Assembly: GCA_963691835.1 (NCBI GenBank)
Contig: OY829383.1
Coordinates: 3,472,001-3,536,000 of the forward strand
Direction: 5' to 3'
From: G963691835 sp963691835
GTDB taxonomy: Bacteria; Pseudomonadota; Alphaproteobacteria; Thalassobaculales; Thalassobaculaceae
DNA length: 64,000 nucleotides
Shown here: one piece after another, positions 30,416-39,632 of the stretch
How positions within the stretch are numbered: the stretch's first letter is position 1
Layout of the letters: every line of letters starts with the position of its first letter
The notes under the pieces: generated by a model
Told to the model about the DNA's origin: nothing
Seen by the model: only the letters and a program-made list of their open reading frames with translations
Database searches by the model: none
Translations under genes and position numbers: made by a program

Positions 30416-32119
30416 ATGGTCAACAACATCTCCACGAAGCTCATCGCGCTTGTGATCTTTATGGCCATTCTGATCTGCGGGTTCGGTGGCTACGCGATCT
30501 ATTCGTTGGCGGAGGTCGAAGAGAAGGTCGACCACATCGCCAACATTGAGACACCGATCAGTCAAGGTGTGGCGCGGGTTGTCGAGTATCAGCTTCAGCA
30601 GGAACTGGCGCTTCATGTAACGATTTCGATCTCCGGCCAGGGCCGATCGAGTCTCGGCGAAACTTATCTTGAGAAGTACTTTGATTTCTCCAAGAAGGTC
30701 GACGAAGAGCTGGTGACGATCGACGGGCTGATCGATCAGGCGATGGTCGCCGATGACGAGGACCACAGCAATTTCGAGGAACTGCGCGACATGTTGCGCG
30801 CGATCCGCCAGGACCGGGAGGTCATTGCTGACACGGCCAACCGGGTCATTGCCCAGTACCGCGCTTTGGTAAAGGCGGCCGGCGCCAGGATCCCGCGGCT
30901 CTCGACCCTTGGCTCCCCGATGGAGGAGATCGAGAAAGCGCAGGCCGTCGTAATGGTGAAGATCGACGATCTGCTGCACAGCGTCGCGATGATCACGAGT
31001 GAATCCGTTGCAAAGATCCAGCAGACGGAAGCAGCGGTCATGCTGCACCTCATGATCGCGGCCATCCTCGGCGTCGCCTTGGCACTTGTTATCGGTATCG
31101 CGTTGGCCCTCCAGATACGGGCCCGGTTGTTGGCAGCCGTCTCGACGGTGGATCAGTTTGCAGCCGGAGACATGACCGTCGATATCGGCGCAACCAAGTC
31201 AACAGACGAGATCGGCAAGGTCCTGGGCGCCATGTCGACCATGCAGACCAATCTCGTCGACATCCTGGGAACCATCCGCAACGTCGCCAACGGGGTGTCG
31301 ACTGGTAGCAATGAGCTTCGGCAGACCGCGCGTCAGGTGTCCGACGGTGTGAATGATCAGGCCTCCAGCATTCAGGAGACCTCCGCCGCCATGGAAGAGA
31401 TGACGGCTGGTATCCGGCAGAACGCGAAGAACGCGGAGGAAACAGAGAAGGTCTCGGAGCGTATGTCGACCGAGGCCAACCATTGCGCGGAGGCCATGAG
31501 TGCGACCGCCGCGGCCATGAAGGACATCTCGGACAAGATCCTTGTCGTCGAAGAGATCACCCGCAAGATCGAGCTGTTGGCGCTGAATGCATCGGTCGAG
31601 GCGGCACGGGCGGGAGAGCACGGCCGTGGCTTCGCTGTTGTCGCGTCCGAGGTCTCCCGATTGGCAGAGATCTCGAAACAGGCGGCGAGCGAGATCCAGG
31701 ACGCCTCCGCTGATGGCAGGGAGGCTGCCGAGAACACAAACCGGCTCCTGACAAACCTGCTGCCCGAGATCACGCGGGTGAAGGATCTTGTCCAAGGCAT
31801 CAGTGCCGCCAGTGACGAACAGTCGGTTGGTGCCGACGAGATCAACGTCGCCATTCATCGCCTAAACACCGTTGTTCAACAGAATGCGGCGGCAGCGCAA
31901 CAGATGGCCTCGACGGCCGCGTCGATCGCCAACCAGGGCGGTGAGCTGCAACGGTCAATGACCCAGTTCAAGTTGGACGGCGATGAGGATGGTGGCTCCG
32001 CCAGGGACGATGTCGCCATGATCGCCGCATCGCGCCGGATCGCCGACGACGCATCGGATCAATCAGATGATCCTTCCTTGGACGACGCAATCACGTCGGG
32101 CAACTTCGGCAAGTATTGA
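30416..32119 (+). CDS. Methyl-accepting chemotaxis protein
   Basis: The ATG at 30416 gives a normal receptor: membrane segment one (LIALVIFMAILICGFGGYAI), a four-helix-type periplasmic domain of about 190 residues, membrane segment two (LMIAAILGVALALVIGIALA), HAMP, and a cytoplasmic coiled coil. The hairpin tip is KIELLALNASVEAARAGEHG then RGFAVVASEVSRLAE. The C-terminus has an acidic linker and ends NFGKY, which loosely resembles the xWxxF pentapeptide that tethers CheR. It lies 10 bases upstream of cheR, so it is the dedicated receptor of this cluster. Confidence 0.92.
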   Translation: MVNNISTKLIALVIFMAILICGFGGYAIYSLAEVEEKVDHIANIETPISQGVARVVEYQLQQELALHVTISISGQGRSSLGETYLEKYFDFSKKVDEELVTIDGLIDQAMVADDEDHSNFEELRDMLRAIRQDREVIADTANRVIAQYRALVKAAGARIPRLSTLGSPMEEIEKAQAVVMVKIDDLLHSVAMITSESVAKIQQTEAAVMLHLMIAAILGVALALVIGIALALQIRARLLAAVSTVDQFAAGDMTVDIGATKSTDEIGKVLGAMSTMQTNLVDILGTIRNVANGVSTGSNELRQTARQVSDGVNDQASSIQETSAAMEEMTAGIRQNAKNAEETEKVSERMSTEANHCAEAMSATAAAMKDISDKILVVEEITRKIELLALNASVEAARAGEHGRGFAVVASEVSRLAEISKQAASEIQDASADGREAAENTNRLLTNLLPEITRVKDLVQGISAASDEQSVGADEINVAIHRLNTVVQQNAAAAQQMASTAASIANQGGELQRSMTQFKLDGDEDGGSARDDVAMIAASRRIADDASDQSDDPSLDDAITSGNFGKY

Positions 32120-32129
32120 GGCATAGACC

Positions 32130-32945
32130 TTGGAGCTGGATCGTTTCCGCCAGCTCGCGCACGGCCGGTTCGGTATCGTTCTCCCCGACAATGCGGAGTC
32201 GTTTCTGAACGCCCGTCTGCGCGGACTGATGAGCAGCACGGGTCACCTGTCGCTGGAGTCGCTGTTGGTCGCGGCGCAGGCGGACGGGCAGGGTGACCTT
32301 TTCCTCGACATCATCGAGCAGATTTCAACCAACCATAGCTACTTCTACCGGGAACCGGCGCATTTCCGATTTATGGCGTCGCATGCGTTGCCCGACATTG
32401 AGGAGCAGCTTAATCGGCGACGATCACGCGATATTCGGGTATGGAGTGCGGCGGCAGCGGCGGGGGAAGAGGCATATTCCATTGTGATGGCTATGCAGAG
32501 TTATTTCGGTGAGCACTACAAGGACATGGACGCCGGCGTTCTGGCGACGGATATCGCGAAAAGGGCCTTGAAGCGGGGGGCAAACGGGGTCTACCGGACC
32601 GCGTTGTTTCGAAACATGCCACCGGAGTGGCGGGACCGTTTCTTGGAGCCGGCGGGTGATGACCGCTACCGAATCATCAAGCCAATCCGCGACGACGTTA
32701 TGTTCCGGTGGTTCAATCTGATCGGGCCCATGTCAGCGTTGCGTGGCGGGTTCCACATCATCTTCTGCCGCAACGTCATGATCTACTTCGACGCCCAGAC
32801 CCGGGACACCCTGGTCAGAGCGCTGACCGACCTTCTGGCGCCCGGCGGTTACCTCTTCATCGGCCATACGGACGATGCGGAGCATGCGCGCATGTATCTC
32901 CAGCAGATGCGTCCCGCGATTTTCCGCAAGAAGGTGACGGCATGA
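32130..32945 (+). CDS. cheR: Chemotaxis protein methyltransferase CheR
   Basis: CheR methylates glutamates on chemoreceptors. The N-domain contains IEQISTNHSYFYREPAHFRF, and the SAM site is IRVWSAAAAAGEEAYSIVMA, in which the usual GCSTGEEPY is changed to AAAAGEEAY. The end has GFHIIFCRNVMIYFDAQTRD and LAPGGYLFIGHTDDAEHA. TTG 32130 is the start. It overlaps cheB by 4 bases. The altered loop keeps the GEE acid pair, so activity is likely. Confidence 0.92.
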   Translation: MELDRFRQLAHGRFGIVLPDNAESFLNARLRGLMSSTGHLSLESLLVAAQADGQGDLFLDIIEQISTNHSYFYREPAHFRFMASHALPDIEEQLNRRRSRDIRVWSAAAAAGEEAYSIVMAMQSYFGEHYKDMDAGVLATDIAKRALKRGANGVYRTALFRNMPPEWRDRFLEPAGDDRYRIIKPIRDDVMFRWFNLIGPMSALRGGFHIIFCRNVMIYFDAQTRDTLVRALTDLLAPGGYLFIGHTDDAEHARMYLQQMRPAIFRKKVTA

Positions 32946-34024
32946 GCGGGGCGGGTGTGCTTGCGGTTGCTGGCGATCCACTTCTTCGCAAAGCGCTGGG
33001 CGAGGCGTTGGCATCCGCTACGGGAATTGGCGATGTGACCGTTTACTCGCCGACCCGGGCCAATGCTGATCGCGTGTCCCAGGCCCGGGCTGTGATCCTT
33101 GCGGGCGGGGACTCGGATGCAGGCGTGTTGCGGGCGCCTGCCAAGGCGGCAGTCGCGGCGGGCAGGGCGCTTGTTGTGGTCGCTGTCTGCAAGGCCGGCT
33201 CGAAGGCTCCCGCGCTTGATCAATTGGGCGCGAACTCGGTCGTCGAAGTGCCGGACCTCAACATCCGGGACGAACTTGCGAGAGCGTCCTCCAAGATCGC
33301 AGCGGCTCTCCGCAAAGCCGAGGACAGAATGAAAGGGAGTGGCGCCGCTCCCATTCCAGTGGCAAAGGCAGAAGTCCCAGCCTCCGCAACATCGTCCTCC
33401 GCGCCATCGCCCGCTCCAAGGCCTCCGATCGCAAGTGGAGCGAACTATCTGGGTGTCGTGATCTGTGTCGGGGCATCGACAGGGGGGACCGACGCCCTTT
33501 TGGAGATCCTCTCGAAGACGCCGCGAACCACACCACCGATCGTTATCGTCCAACACATGCCGGAGAACTATGTCGGTGACTTTGCCGCACGGCTGGACTG
33601 GGGCTCGCCGATGGATGTGGCCCTCGCCCAGGACGATCTCGCCCTCCGTCCGGGGCTCGCCGTGGTGGCGCCGGGAGGGAGACAACTCCGCTTGAAGAAG
33701 GATGCCGCCGGTATTTGGACACAGTCTGGAGAGGTGGCCCGCTTTGGCGGACATTCACCAGCCGCTGATGTTCTGATGAGTTCGGCCGCCGATCAGTTGG
33801 GCCGCAAAGCCATCGGCGTTCTCCTGACCGGTATGGGCAGGGATGGCGCGGACGGTCTGCTTGCCATGCGCCGGGCGGGGGCCCGGACCGTCGCCCAGGA
33901 TGAGGCGACATCGGTTGTCTACGGCATGCCCCGCGCCGCGCATGAAATCGGTGCGGCGGACACAATCGTCGGATTGCCGAAGATGGCCGAATGGATCAGC
34001 GGTCTTGTGATGTCGTTCCGCTGA
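32942..34024 (+). CDS. cheB: CheB-type methylesterase with degenerate receiver
   Basis: CheB removes receptor methyl groups. The C-terminal esterase is complete: Ser in CVGASTGGTDALL, His in VIVQHMPENYVGDFAARLDW, Asp in LLTGMGRDGADGL. The N-terminal 125 residues keep a receiver-like pattern (VLAVAGDPLLRKALGEALAS) but the phospho-acceptor position after the strand AVIL is Ala, so it cannot be activated in the normal way. A Pro/Ala/Ser-rich linker joins the halves. A separate CheB-type receiver is encoded at 38337-38741. Confidence 0.9.
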   Translation: MSGAGVLAVAGDPLLRKALGEALASATGIGDVTVYSPTRANADRVSQARAVILAGGDSDAGVLRAPAKAAVAAGRALVVVAVCKAGSKAPALDQLGANSVVEVPDLNIRDELARASSKIAAALRKAEDRMKGSGAAPIPVAKAEVPASATSSSAPSPAPRPPIASGANYLGVVICVGASTGGTDALLEILSKTPRTTPPIVIVQHMPENYVGDFAARLDWGSPMDVALAQDDLALRPGLAVVAPGGRQLRLKKDAAGIWTQSGEVARFGGHSPAADVLMSSAADQLGRKAIGVLLTGMGRDGADGLLAMRRAGARTVAQDEATSVVYGMPRAAHEIGAADTIVGLPKMAEWISGLVMSFR

Positions 34025-34030
34025 ACGCGT

Positions 34031-37000
34031 TTATCCGCCGGCGATCGCGATCAGCGATTCCGGATCAAGTACCAGCAACGGTTGGCCCTCACCCATAACG
34101 GTGGCGCCTGCCAGTACGTCTACCGAATTGAGAGCTGGGTGAAGCTCTTTCATGAAGACTTCCTGACGCCGGCGGACGCGGCCGACGGCCACGCCGATAC
34201 GGCGCTGGGGGGAGCCGATGATGACGACAGGCAGAGCCTTTTGGGCGACTGTGACCTCCGGCGTTTCCCAGCCAAGCATGCTTTCGATCGACCTGATTGT
34301 CAGGAAACCATCCCGGTGTTGGATGCCATCCCGCTCGCCCACCGTCTGAATACTGGAACGGTTGACCTCGATAACTTCCATTACGGCCCGCTCCGGCAGC
34401 CCAAGATCCCGGTCCCCATCGCTGACGACGATGATCCGCTGGAGTGCCGCTGAGACCGGGAAGGACAGATAGAACCGGGTGCCGGCACCTTCTTCGCTGT
34501 CGATGTCGATAGACCCGCCGAGGCGGCGCAGCGTGGTCAGTACCACGTCCATCCCGACACCCCGTCCGGAGGTCTCCGTAATGGCTGATGCGGTGGAGAA
34601 ACCAGGCGAGAAGATCTGACGTTGAATCTCGCGCTCGGACATGCGGGCCGCGTCCTGTTCGGTGATCAGGCCCCGCTCCAGAGCTTTAGCCCGGATCCGA
34701 GCGGTATTGAGGCCGCGGCCGTCCTCAGCGATCATGATCTGCGCCACGCTGCCGTTCTGGGTGGCCTGAAGCGTCAGCGTCGCTTTTTCCGGTTTGCCGG
34801 CGCGGGAGCGTTCGTCAGGCGGTTCGATCCCGTGATCCATAGCGTTTCGGATCATGTGAACCATCGGCTCCATAAGCGCGTCGACCATGGACTTGTCGAT
34901 CTGGATCTCACCGTCATCGATCTGCAGGTTCACTTGCTTTCCAAGTTGCCTCGACAGATCGCGGACAAGGCGCGGCATGCGGCCGAACACGATGCTGATT
35001 GGAACGACCCGGAGATCCAAGGTCACGGAGTGCAGCATTCGGAGGGTGGATTCCGCCCGGGCGATCTGATTGGCGATAACCTTGCCTGCATCATCGATCC
35101 GGGCTGCTGCAGAGCGGAGGCGATCCGCTTTCCGGTCGCCAGTCTGTGTCGCGAGGGAGCGGAGTTCTGCCGAGGTCGCGGCGAAGCCGGCCTCCGCAGC
35201 GCCCTGTTCAAGCCGGGACAGCGACAGCCGCAACTCAGCGACCGTATTGAGGTAGTTGTCGATCAAGGTTGAGGAGACGCGAAGCGAGCTCGAACTGGAC
35301 GACGGTGCCGCAGCACGGGCGCCGGAGCCGTCTGATGGGACAACGGACCCAGCGGCCGCGGCCGGTACAGGGGCGCCTGCCGAAGCTGGTGCGGAGGGTG
35401 CCGGTGCCGGGTCTTGAGGGACAGGCGGGGATGCCGGAGCGGCCGGAGGCATCGGCGGTGACAGGGTGATCTCCGCATCCGCCTGCCTCCCGGACGGCGC
35501 TTGCGGCGTGGCTCGGCGATCCGTGGGCTGTCCCTGCGTCAGCGCAGGTTCACCAAACAAGGCGTCGAAGCCGTCTTGCTGGTTCTGCGACCAGGACTTC
35601 TGACGAAGTGACGCGTCCCAAACGGCATCGCTTACGAACAGGACCTGATCGTCCGCGGCCTCCGGCTGGGCTGCCGCCGGCGGCGGGCTTTGAGCGGGAT
35701 CTGGTGCGGGTGATTGGGCTGGTGCGGGTGATTGGGTAGGTGCGGGTGCCTGACCACCGCCGGGGACCTTGCCCCGCATCACGACCTCGCACGCGCGCAG
35801 GGCGTCGGCGCCATTCGGCAACGCGCGCAGCGCCGCAATCAGTGTATCCGGCCCGCCGATCACGCCGATGATGAACTGATAGAGGTCCGGATCCACATCA
35901 ACCAATACGCGGTTGGAGATCACCTGCTCCCGGTAAATCCGGCTTGAAAGGTCCGGTGTGGTCGGGGCGCCATCCGGCAGCATGATCTGGAGCCGGACAA
36001 GCACAGCCCCTGGCTGCTCAAGATAGGCGACGGCGTCGTTTCGTGCCCCCGGTGACATGCTGCCGAAGGTGTCCTGTCCCAGCTCCCGAAGCAGTTCCGC
36101 CACGGCCTCGCCCGAACCCGTCAGGAGAAGGGCAAGTTCGTCCCGCAGCCTGTCGTAGGTCTCCCGCGCCATGTCGAGTGAAGAGACGGTCAGCCCCTCA
36201 ATACCGATCACTTCGCTTTCGCCGCGGATCTCTTCAACGACATCTTTCGCGCCGGGGCGGTTCGTCCAATCCGGCATCATCGTCAACTCGCTGGCCAGCC
36301 GGGCCAGCGCAGAGATCCTGAAAACGCCCAATGCCCGGGCAAGGATGCTCGTCAGCTCCCAATCCGAAGGCGCGCCACCTCGAACGGACAGGCGGTCAAC
36401 GACGTCCCGCGCCTCCCGGGAGATGTGCGGGGCCATGGAGTCATCAACGAGATCCATGGAGATGGCTGAGTCCGCCAACTCCGACAAAACCCGGAGCCGG
36501 TGGATGAACACACAGAGTTCCCGGGTCAGCGCCGTGCGGTCGACGATGTCCCTATCGAACAGCCTGAGAATGTCGCTGAGCACATCCGAAATCCCGAGAT
36601 AGCCGGCGTCATTCGCCGCTTCCCGGATGGCCAACATGGATGATACGATCGATTGGGTATCAAGACTGTCGAGAGCCGGACTCTCCAACGCCTCGGCAAG
36701 CTGCCCCAGCTCCGCAGACACGACGGCGTCGAAGCGCTCAACAGTGTCTGCCTGGAACTCAAGCTCAGAAGGATCCGCTGGTTCCTGCGATACCTGGATC
36801 GCCATGCGGCTCTGATTGGGGGCCGCAGACTCCTCTTCAGGCTCTGGTGTTGGGGCCGGTGGTGGCGGGGGCGGCGGCGCCATCTCCGGCTGAACCGGAA
36901 CTACCTGAATTGGCGTGCTGTCTGCCGGGGCTACCTCTGCCAGTGGCGCGTCTGCCGGGGAGACTTGCGCCGGGGGGACCTGCGCCGGAGAAGGTGGGGC

Positions 37001-37414
37001 CGCTGCCGCAACGGTTCCGCCCGCTTTGAGTGTCGCTTTCGCCTGCCGCAACTCGGTGATCAGTGTGCCGTCTGAGGCAACGTCCTGGCGAGACTCGATG
37101 CACGCTTCGCGCAGGTCGACCAGAGTGTCGGTCGTCCTCAGAAGGAGATCGAGCGAAGCATCATCCGGTCTTGCCTCCCCGTTCCGGAACATGTCCAGAA
37201 GGTCCTCACCCGCATGCGCGATACTCTCAACGCCGGTCAGGCCGAGCGAAGCGGACACGCCCTTGAAGGAATGAAACGCCCGAAACAGGGCCGCCATGTT
37301 CTCAGGGTTTTCCAGATCGGCAGCGGAGCCGGACAGGCTCGCTTCGATCTGGGCCAGATAGTCCTCGCTCTCCTGAACGAAGAGATCCCACATTTCGGAG
37401 GCGGTGTCGTCCAT
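34031..37414 (-). CDS. cheA: CheA-type histidine kinase, very long
   Basis: The 1127-residue protein starts with a P1 domain whose phosphorylated His48 lies in RAFHSFKGVSASLGL. Two Pro/Ala-rich linkers (about 130-205 and 540-710) surround a helical region of about 300 residues with weak Hpt-like pattern but no matching histidine. Dimerisation helices (near 715-780), the kinase domain (MIRNAMDHGIEPPDERSRAG, IAEDGRGLNTARI, GRGVGMDVV) and a CheW-like regulatory domain follow. No receiver is fused. It is convergent with cheB (6-base gap) and upstream of the CheW and receiver genes in gene order on the opposite strand. Typical CheA is about 650-700 residues. Confidence 0.92.
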   Translation of the reverse strand: MDDTASEMWDLFVQESEDYLAQIEASLSGSAADLENPENMAALFRAFHSFKGVSASLGLTGVESIAHAGEDLLDMFRNGEARPDDASLDLLLRTTDTLVDLREACIESRQDVASDGTLITELRQAKATLKAGGTVAAAAPPSPAQVPPAQVSPADAPLAEVAPADSTPIQVVPVQPEMAPPPPPPPAPTPEPEEESAAPNQSRMAIQVSQEPADPSELEFQADTVERFDAVVSAELGQLAEALESPALDSLDTQSIVSSMLAIREAANDAGYLGISDVLSDILRLFDRDIVDRTALTRELCVFIHRLRVLSELADSAISMDLVDDSMAPHISREARDVVDRLSVRGGAPSDWELTSILARALGVFRISALARLASELTMMPDWTNRPGAKDVVEEIRGESEVIGIEGLTVSSLDMARETYDRLRDELALLLTGSGEAVAELLRELGQDTFGSMSPGARNDAVAYLEQPGAVLVRLQIMLPDGAPTTPDLSSRIYREQVISNRVLVDVDPDLYQFIIGVIGGPDTLIAALRALPNGADALRACEVVMRGKVPGGGQAPAPTQSPAPAQSPAPDPAQSPPPAAAQPEAADDQVLFVSDAVWDASLRQKSWSQNQQDGFDALFGEPALTQGQPTDRRATPQAPSGRQADAEITLSPPMPPAAPASPPVPQDPAPAPSAPASAGAPVPAAAAGSVVPSDGSGARAAAPSSSSSSLRVSSTLIDNYLNTVAELRLSLSRLEQGAAEAGFAATSAELRSLATQTGDRKADRLRSAAARIDDAGKVIANQIARAESTLRMLHSVTLDLRVVPISIVFGRMPRLVRDLSRQLGKQVNLQIDDGEIQIDKSMVDALMEPMVHMIRNAMDHGIEPPDERSRAGKPEKATLTLQATQNGSVAQIMIAEDGRGLNTARIRAKALERGLITEQDAARMSEREIQRQIFSPGFSTASAITETSGRGVGMDVVLTTLRRLGGSIDIDSEEGAGTRFYLSFPVSAALQRIIVVSDGDRDLGLPERAVMEVIEVNRSSIQTVGERDGIQHRDGFLTIRSIESMLGWETPEVTVAQKALPVVIIGSPQRRIGVAVGRVRRRQEVFMKELHPALNSVDVLAGATVMGEGQPLLVLDPESLIAIAGG

Positions 37415-37422
37415 CCCTGCCT

Positions 37423-38340
37423 CTACTTCCGGTCGACGCTGCGCTGGAACTCCGGCGCATGGGCGGCGATCAGCCCTGAGAGATCAATGACTTCGTGCAT
37501 GCGTCCCTTGCTTGTGATCACCCGGGCCTGACCATCTTCATCCGCGGGTCCTGGCGGGCTCTCATCCATAACGATGCCCAGCACGCCCTCGGTTGCGATC
37601 GCCCATTTTTCGTCTTCGAAACTGACGATGATGTGGATCGACTGGCGGTCGATGTCCTCGCGGGTCAGCCGCAGGACCGGCAGAACGTTACCGCTGACTT
37701 CAACGACAGAGTCGATCTTCACACCAGGGCGTTGGGGAAGGAGCGTACCGCCGATGTCGTCAATCGCCCGGTCTACCAGGCCGGAATCGATCGCGAACAA
37801 CCGCCCACCTACCGTCAGCGACATGTAGCGCGGTCTTTGACTGACAACGCTTTGCTCAGCATCTACGGGCTCCGCAATCGTGCGTTGGTCCGAGAGCAGG
37901 GGCAGGGTGCTTTGCGCGTTGAACCACCGGTCCGCATCGACGGACTGAACCAGCTCACCGGCTTCGTCGAGGAAGGCGTGCTGAGGCTCGTCGCCGGCGA
38001 CAAGGCCCCGCATGGATTTGGCGGGACCGAAATCGCGGATGCCGATGATCCGCTCCACCGCCAATCCGATGACCGCCGATCCGCGTTGCATCACGACGCA
38101 CATGGAGACTTCCGGCGCGTCCTCCCGCGGGTGTTGGCGCATGTTCACAAGCGGGATCGGTTCGTCGCGGACGACCATCACACCGATGTAGTCATCCGAT
38201 TCACCCTCGATCGGCTCCATCTTTTCGATTTCGACAACTTCCCGAACCCGCGCCAACGGCACGCCAAAGCGCCGTCCGTCGGACACGAAAAGGAGAACGG
38301 GGATCCGTTCCACGCCTTCTTTGGTGGCTACCAGACTCAC
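37423..38340 (-). CDS. cheW: Tandem CheW coupling protein
   Basis: Two CheW domains are joined: the first begins RIPVLLFVSDGRRFGVPLAR with VREVVEIEKMEPIEG; the second begins RYMSLTVGGRLFAIDSGLVD with GNVLPVLRLTREDI. CheW couples receptors to CheA. Single-domain CheW is about 150 residues; this is 305. The stop is TAG. Its start overlaps the receiver gene stop by 4 bases, and cheA follows 8 bases after it. Confidence 0.87.
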   Translation of the reverse strand: MSLVATKEGVERIPVLLFVSDGRRFGVPLARVREVVEIEKMEPIEGESDDYIGVMVVRDEPIPLVNMRQHPREDAPEVSMCVVMQRGSAVIGLAVERIIGIRDFGPAKSMRGLVAGDEPQHAFLDEAGELVQSVDADRWFNAQSTLPLLSDQRTIAEPVDAEQSVVSQRPRYMSLTVGGRLFAIDSGLVDRAIDDIGGTLLPQRPGVKIDSVVEVSGNVLPVLRLTREDIDRQSIHIIVSFEDEKWAIATEGVLGIVMDESPPGPADEDGQARVITSKGRMHEVIDLSGLIAAHAPEFQRSVDRK

Positions 38341-38741
38341 GATGCGATCCCCAGCAGGCGGTTCAGTGTCTCCACAAGCAAACCGCCGCCCGAAGCATCC
38401 ACGTCCCGGCTGACGGACCCGGACGGTTTACCGATGACAGCGTCCGCCCCGACAAGACGCGCTTCGACGGCCTTGGGAGAGGCCGGGTGGGTGAGGGAGG
38501 ACAGGACGACCACCTTCGCCGGGGACAGAATGCGCAACCGCCGAAGGCATTCGATGCCATTCATCACCGGCATCTCGATGTCGAGCGTGATCACATCGGG
38601 GGACAGCTCGCGGGCCATGTCGACACCTTCCCGCCCATTCTCCGCTTCGCCGACCACCTCGTAGCCGTCGGCGCGGGATAGAATGGTCTTTACCGTCAGG
38701 CGGACCAGCTTCGAGTCGTCGACGATGAGGACGGTGGGCAT
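38337..38741 (-). CDS. Stand-alone CheB-type receiver domain
   Basis: A single receiver: DD at residues 8-9, phospho-Asp54 in ITLDIEMPVMNGIECLRRLR, and KVVVLSSLTHPASPKAVEAR. The C-terminal DAVIGKPSGSVSRDV is the signature normally seen at the end of the receiver half of CheB, not CheY. It therefore looks like the receiver partner of the CheB at 32942-34024, which has lost its own. It is first in the leftward operon with cheW and cheA. Confidence 0.88.
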   Translation of the reverse strand: MPTVLIVDDSKLVRLTVKTILSRADGYEVVGEAENGREGVDMARELSPDVITLDIEMPVMNGIECLRRLRILSPAKVVVLSSLTHPASPKAVEARLVGADAVIGKPSGSVSRDVDASGGGLLVETLNRLLGIAS

Positions 38742-38923
38742 CGGGTCGTTCGCTTCCCGTTACAGGCAAGATCCTAGCGTCCAATCTGAGGACAAGGTCT
38801 TGATTTCTCAGTGCTCAATGGTTTCATAAACGGGGTAACTTGCCTACCCGTTTGTCTGGCCGCGTAGACCGGGTCAGTGTAGCATTCCTGGGTGCCATTC
38901 GAAATTTGCGTTGAGGGGCGGTC

Positions 38924-39574
38924 GTGCTGGCCTGGCATTTCGTGGATAGCAGTTTGAGGGATGGCCGTGCGGTTCCGCCGGACGGTGAACGGCTTGCGGC
39001 AGGGGGCAGTTCCAACCTCTGTGAGAGCGGTCTCCATGCCTCCCAGCGGGTTCTCGACGCTCTCAAGTATGCGCCCGGCAATACGATCTGCCGAGTCGAG
39101 TGTGATGATGTTGCGGACCAACAACGCGACAAACTTGTGTGCGGCGCGCGCACGATCGTCTGGCGCATCGATGGGGAGGAGGTTCTCCGGGCATTCGCGC
39201 GGGCGGTCGCATTGGACGTCGCGGACAAATGGGATATGCCGCGGGAGGTCCGGAAGTATCTTGAGACGGGGAACGAGTCGCTGCGAATCGCAGCCCGGGG
39301 TGCTGCCCGCGAAGCCTCCCGCATGCATGTCCGGAGTGATGAGCCGGAGGCGGCGGCGGCCGGAGAGGCGGCAAGGGCGGCGGCCGCGCGTACCCATCCG
39401 GCGCGGGCGACGGGCTTGGCGGCCGCTTGGGCCGCAGCCAGGGCTAAGGGCGGGGCCAATGCGTGGGCTGAGTATGATGAGCTCCTGTCGCGCATGATCG
39501 AAGAGGCTCGGGCCGCCACCCCCGAGGAAGACGACGAATGGGGCGAGTTCGACGCAGAGTTCGACGACGACTAG
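38924..39574 (+). CDS. Phage-type DUF7666-like protein with Ala-rich tail
   Basis: The N-terminal domain (LAWHFVDSSLRDGRAVPPDG, CESGLHASQRVLDALKYAPG, CRVECDDVADQ, IVWRIDGEEVLRAFARAVAL) matches a small family I remember as DUF7666, frequent in phages and actinobacteria. The C-terminal half is an alanine/arginine-rich helix and ends in acidic DDEWGEFDAEFDDD. The function is unknown. GTG 38924 is used. It is an isolated gene between chemotaxis and another unknown gene. Confidence 0.68.
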   Translation: MLAWHFVDSSLRDGRAVPPDGERLAAGGSSNLCESGLHASQRVLDALKYAPGNTICRVECDDVADQQRDKLVCGARTIVWRIDGEEVLRAFARAVALDVADKWDMPREVRKYLETGNESLRIAARGAAREASRMHVRSDEPEAAAAGEAARAAAARTHPARATGLAAAWAAARAKGGANAWAEYDELLSRMIEEARAATPEEDDEWGEFDAEFDDD

Positions 39575-39632
39575 GTGTTGGGAAACTGTTCTCGGCCCTC
39601 ATCCGGTACCGCAATCCGGACGGGGACCAAGA

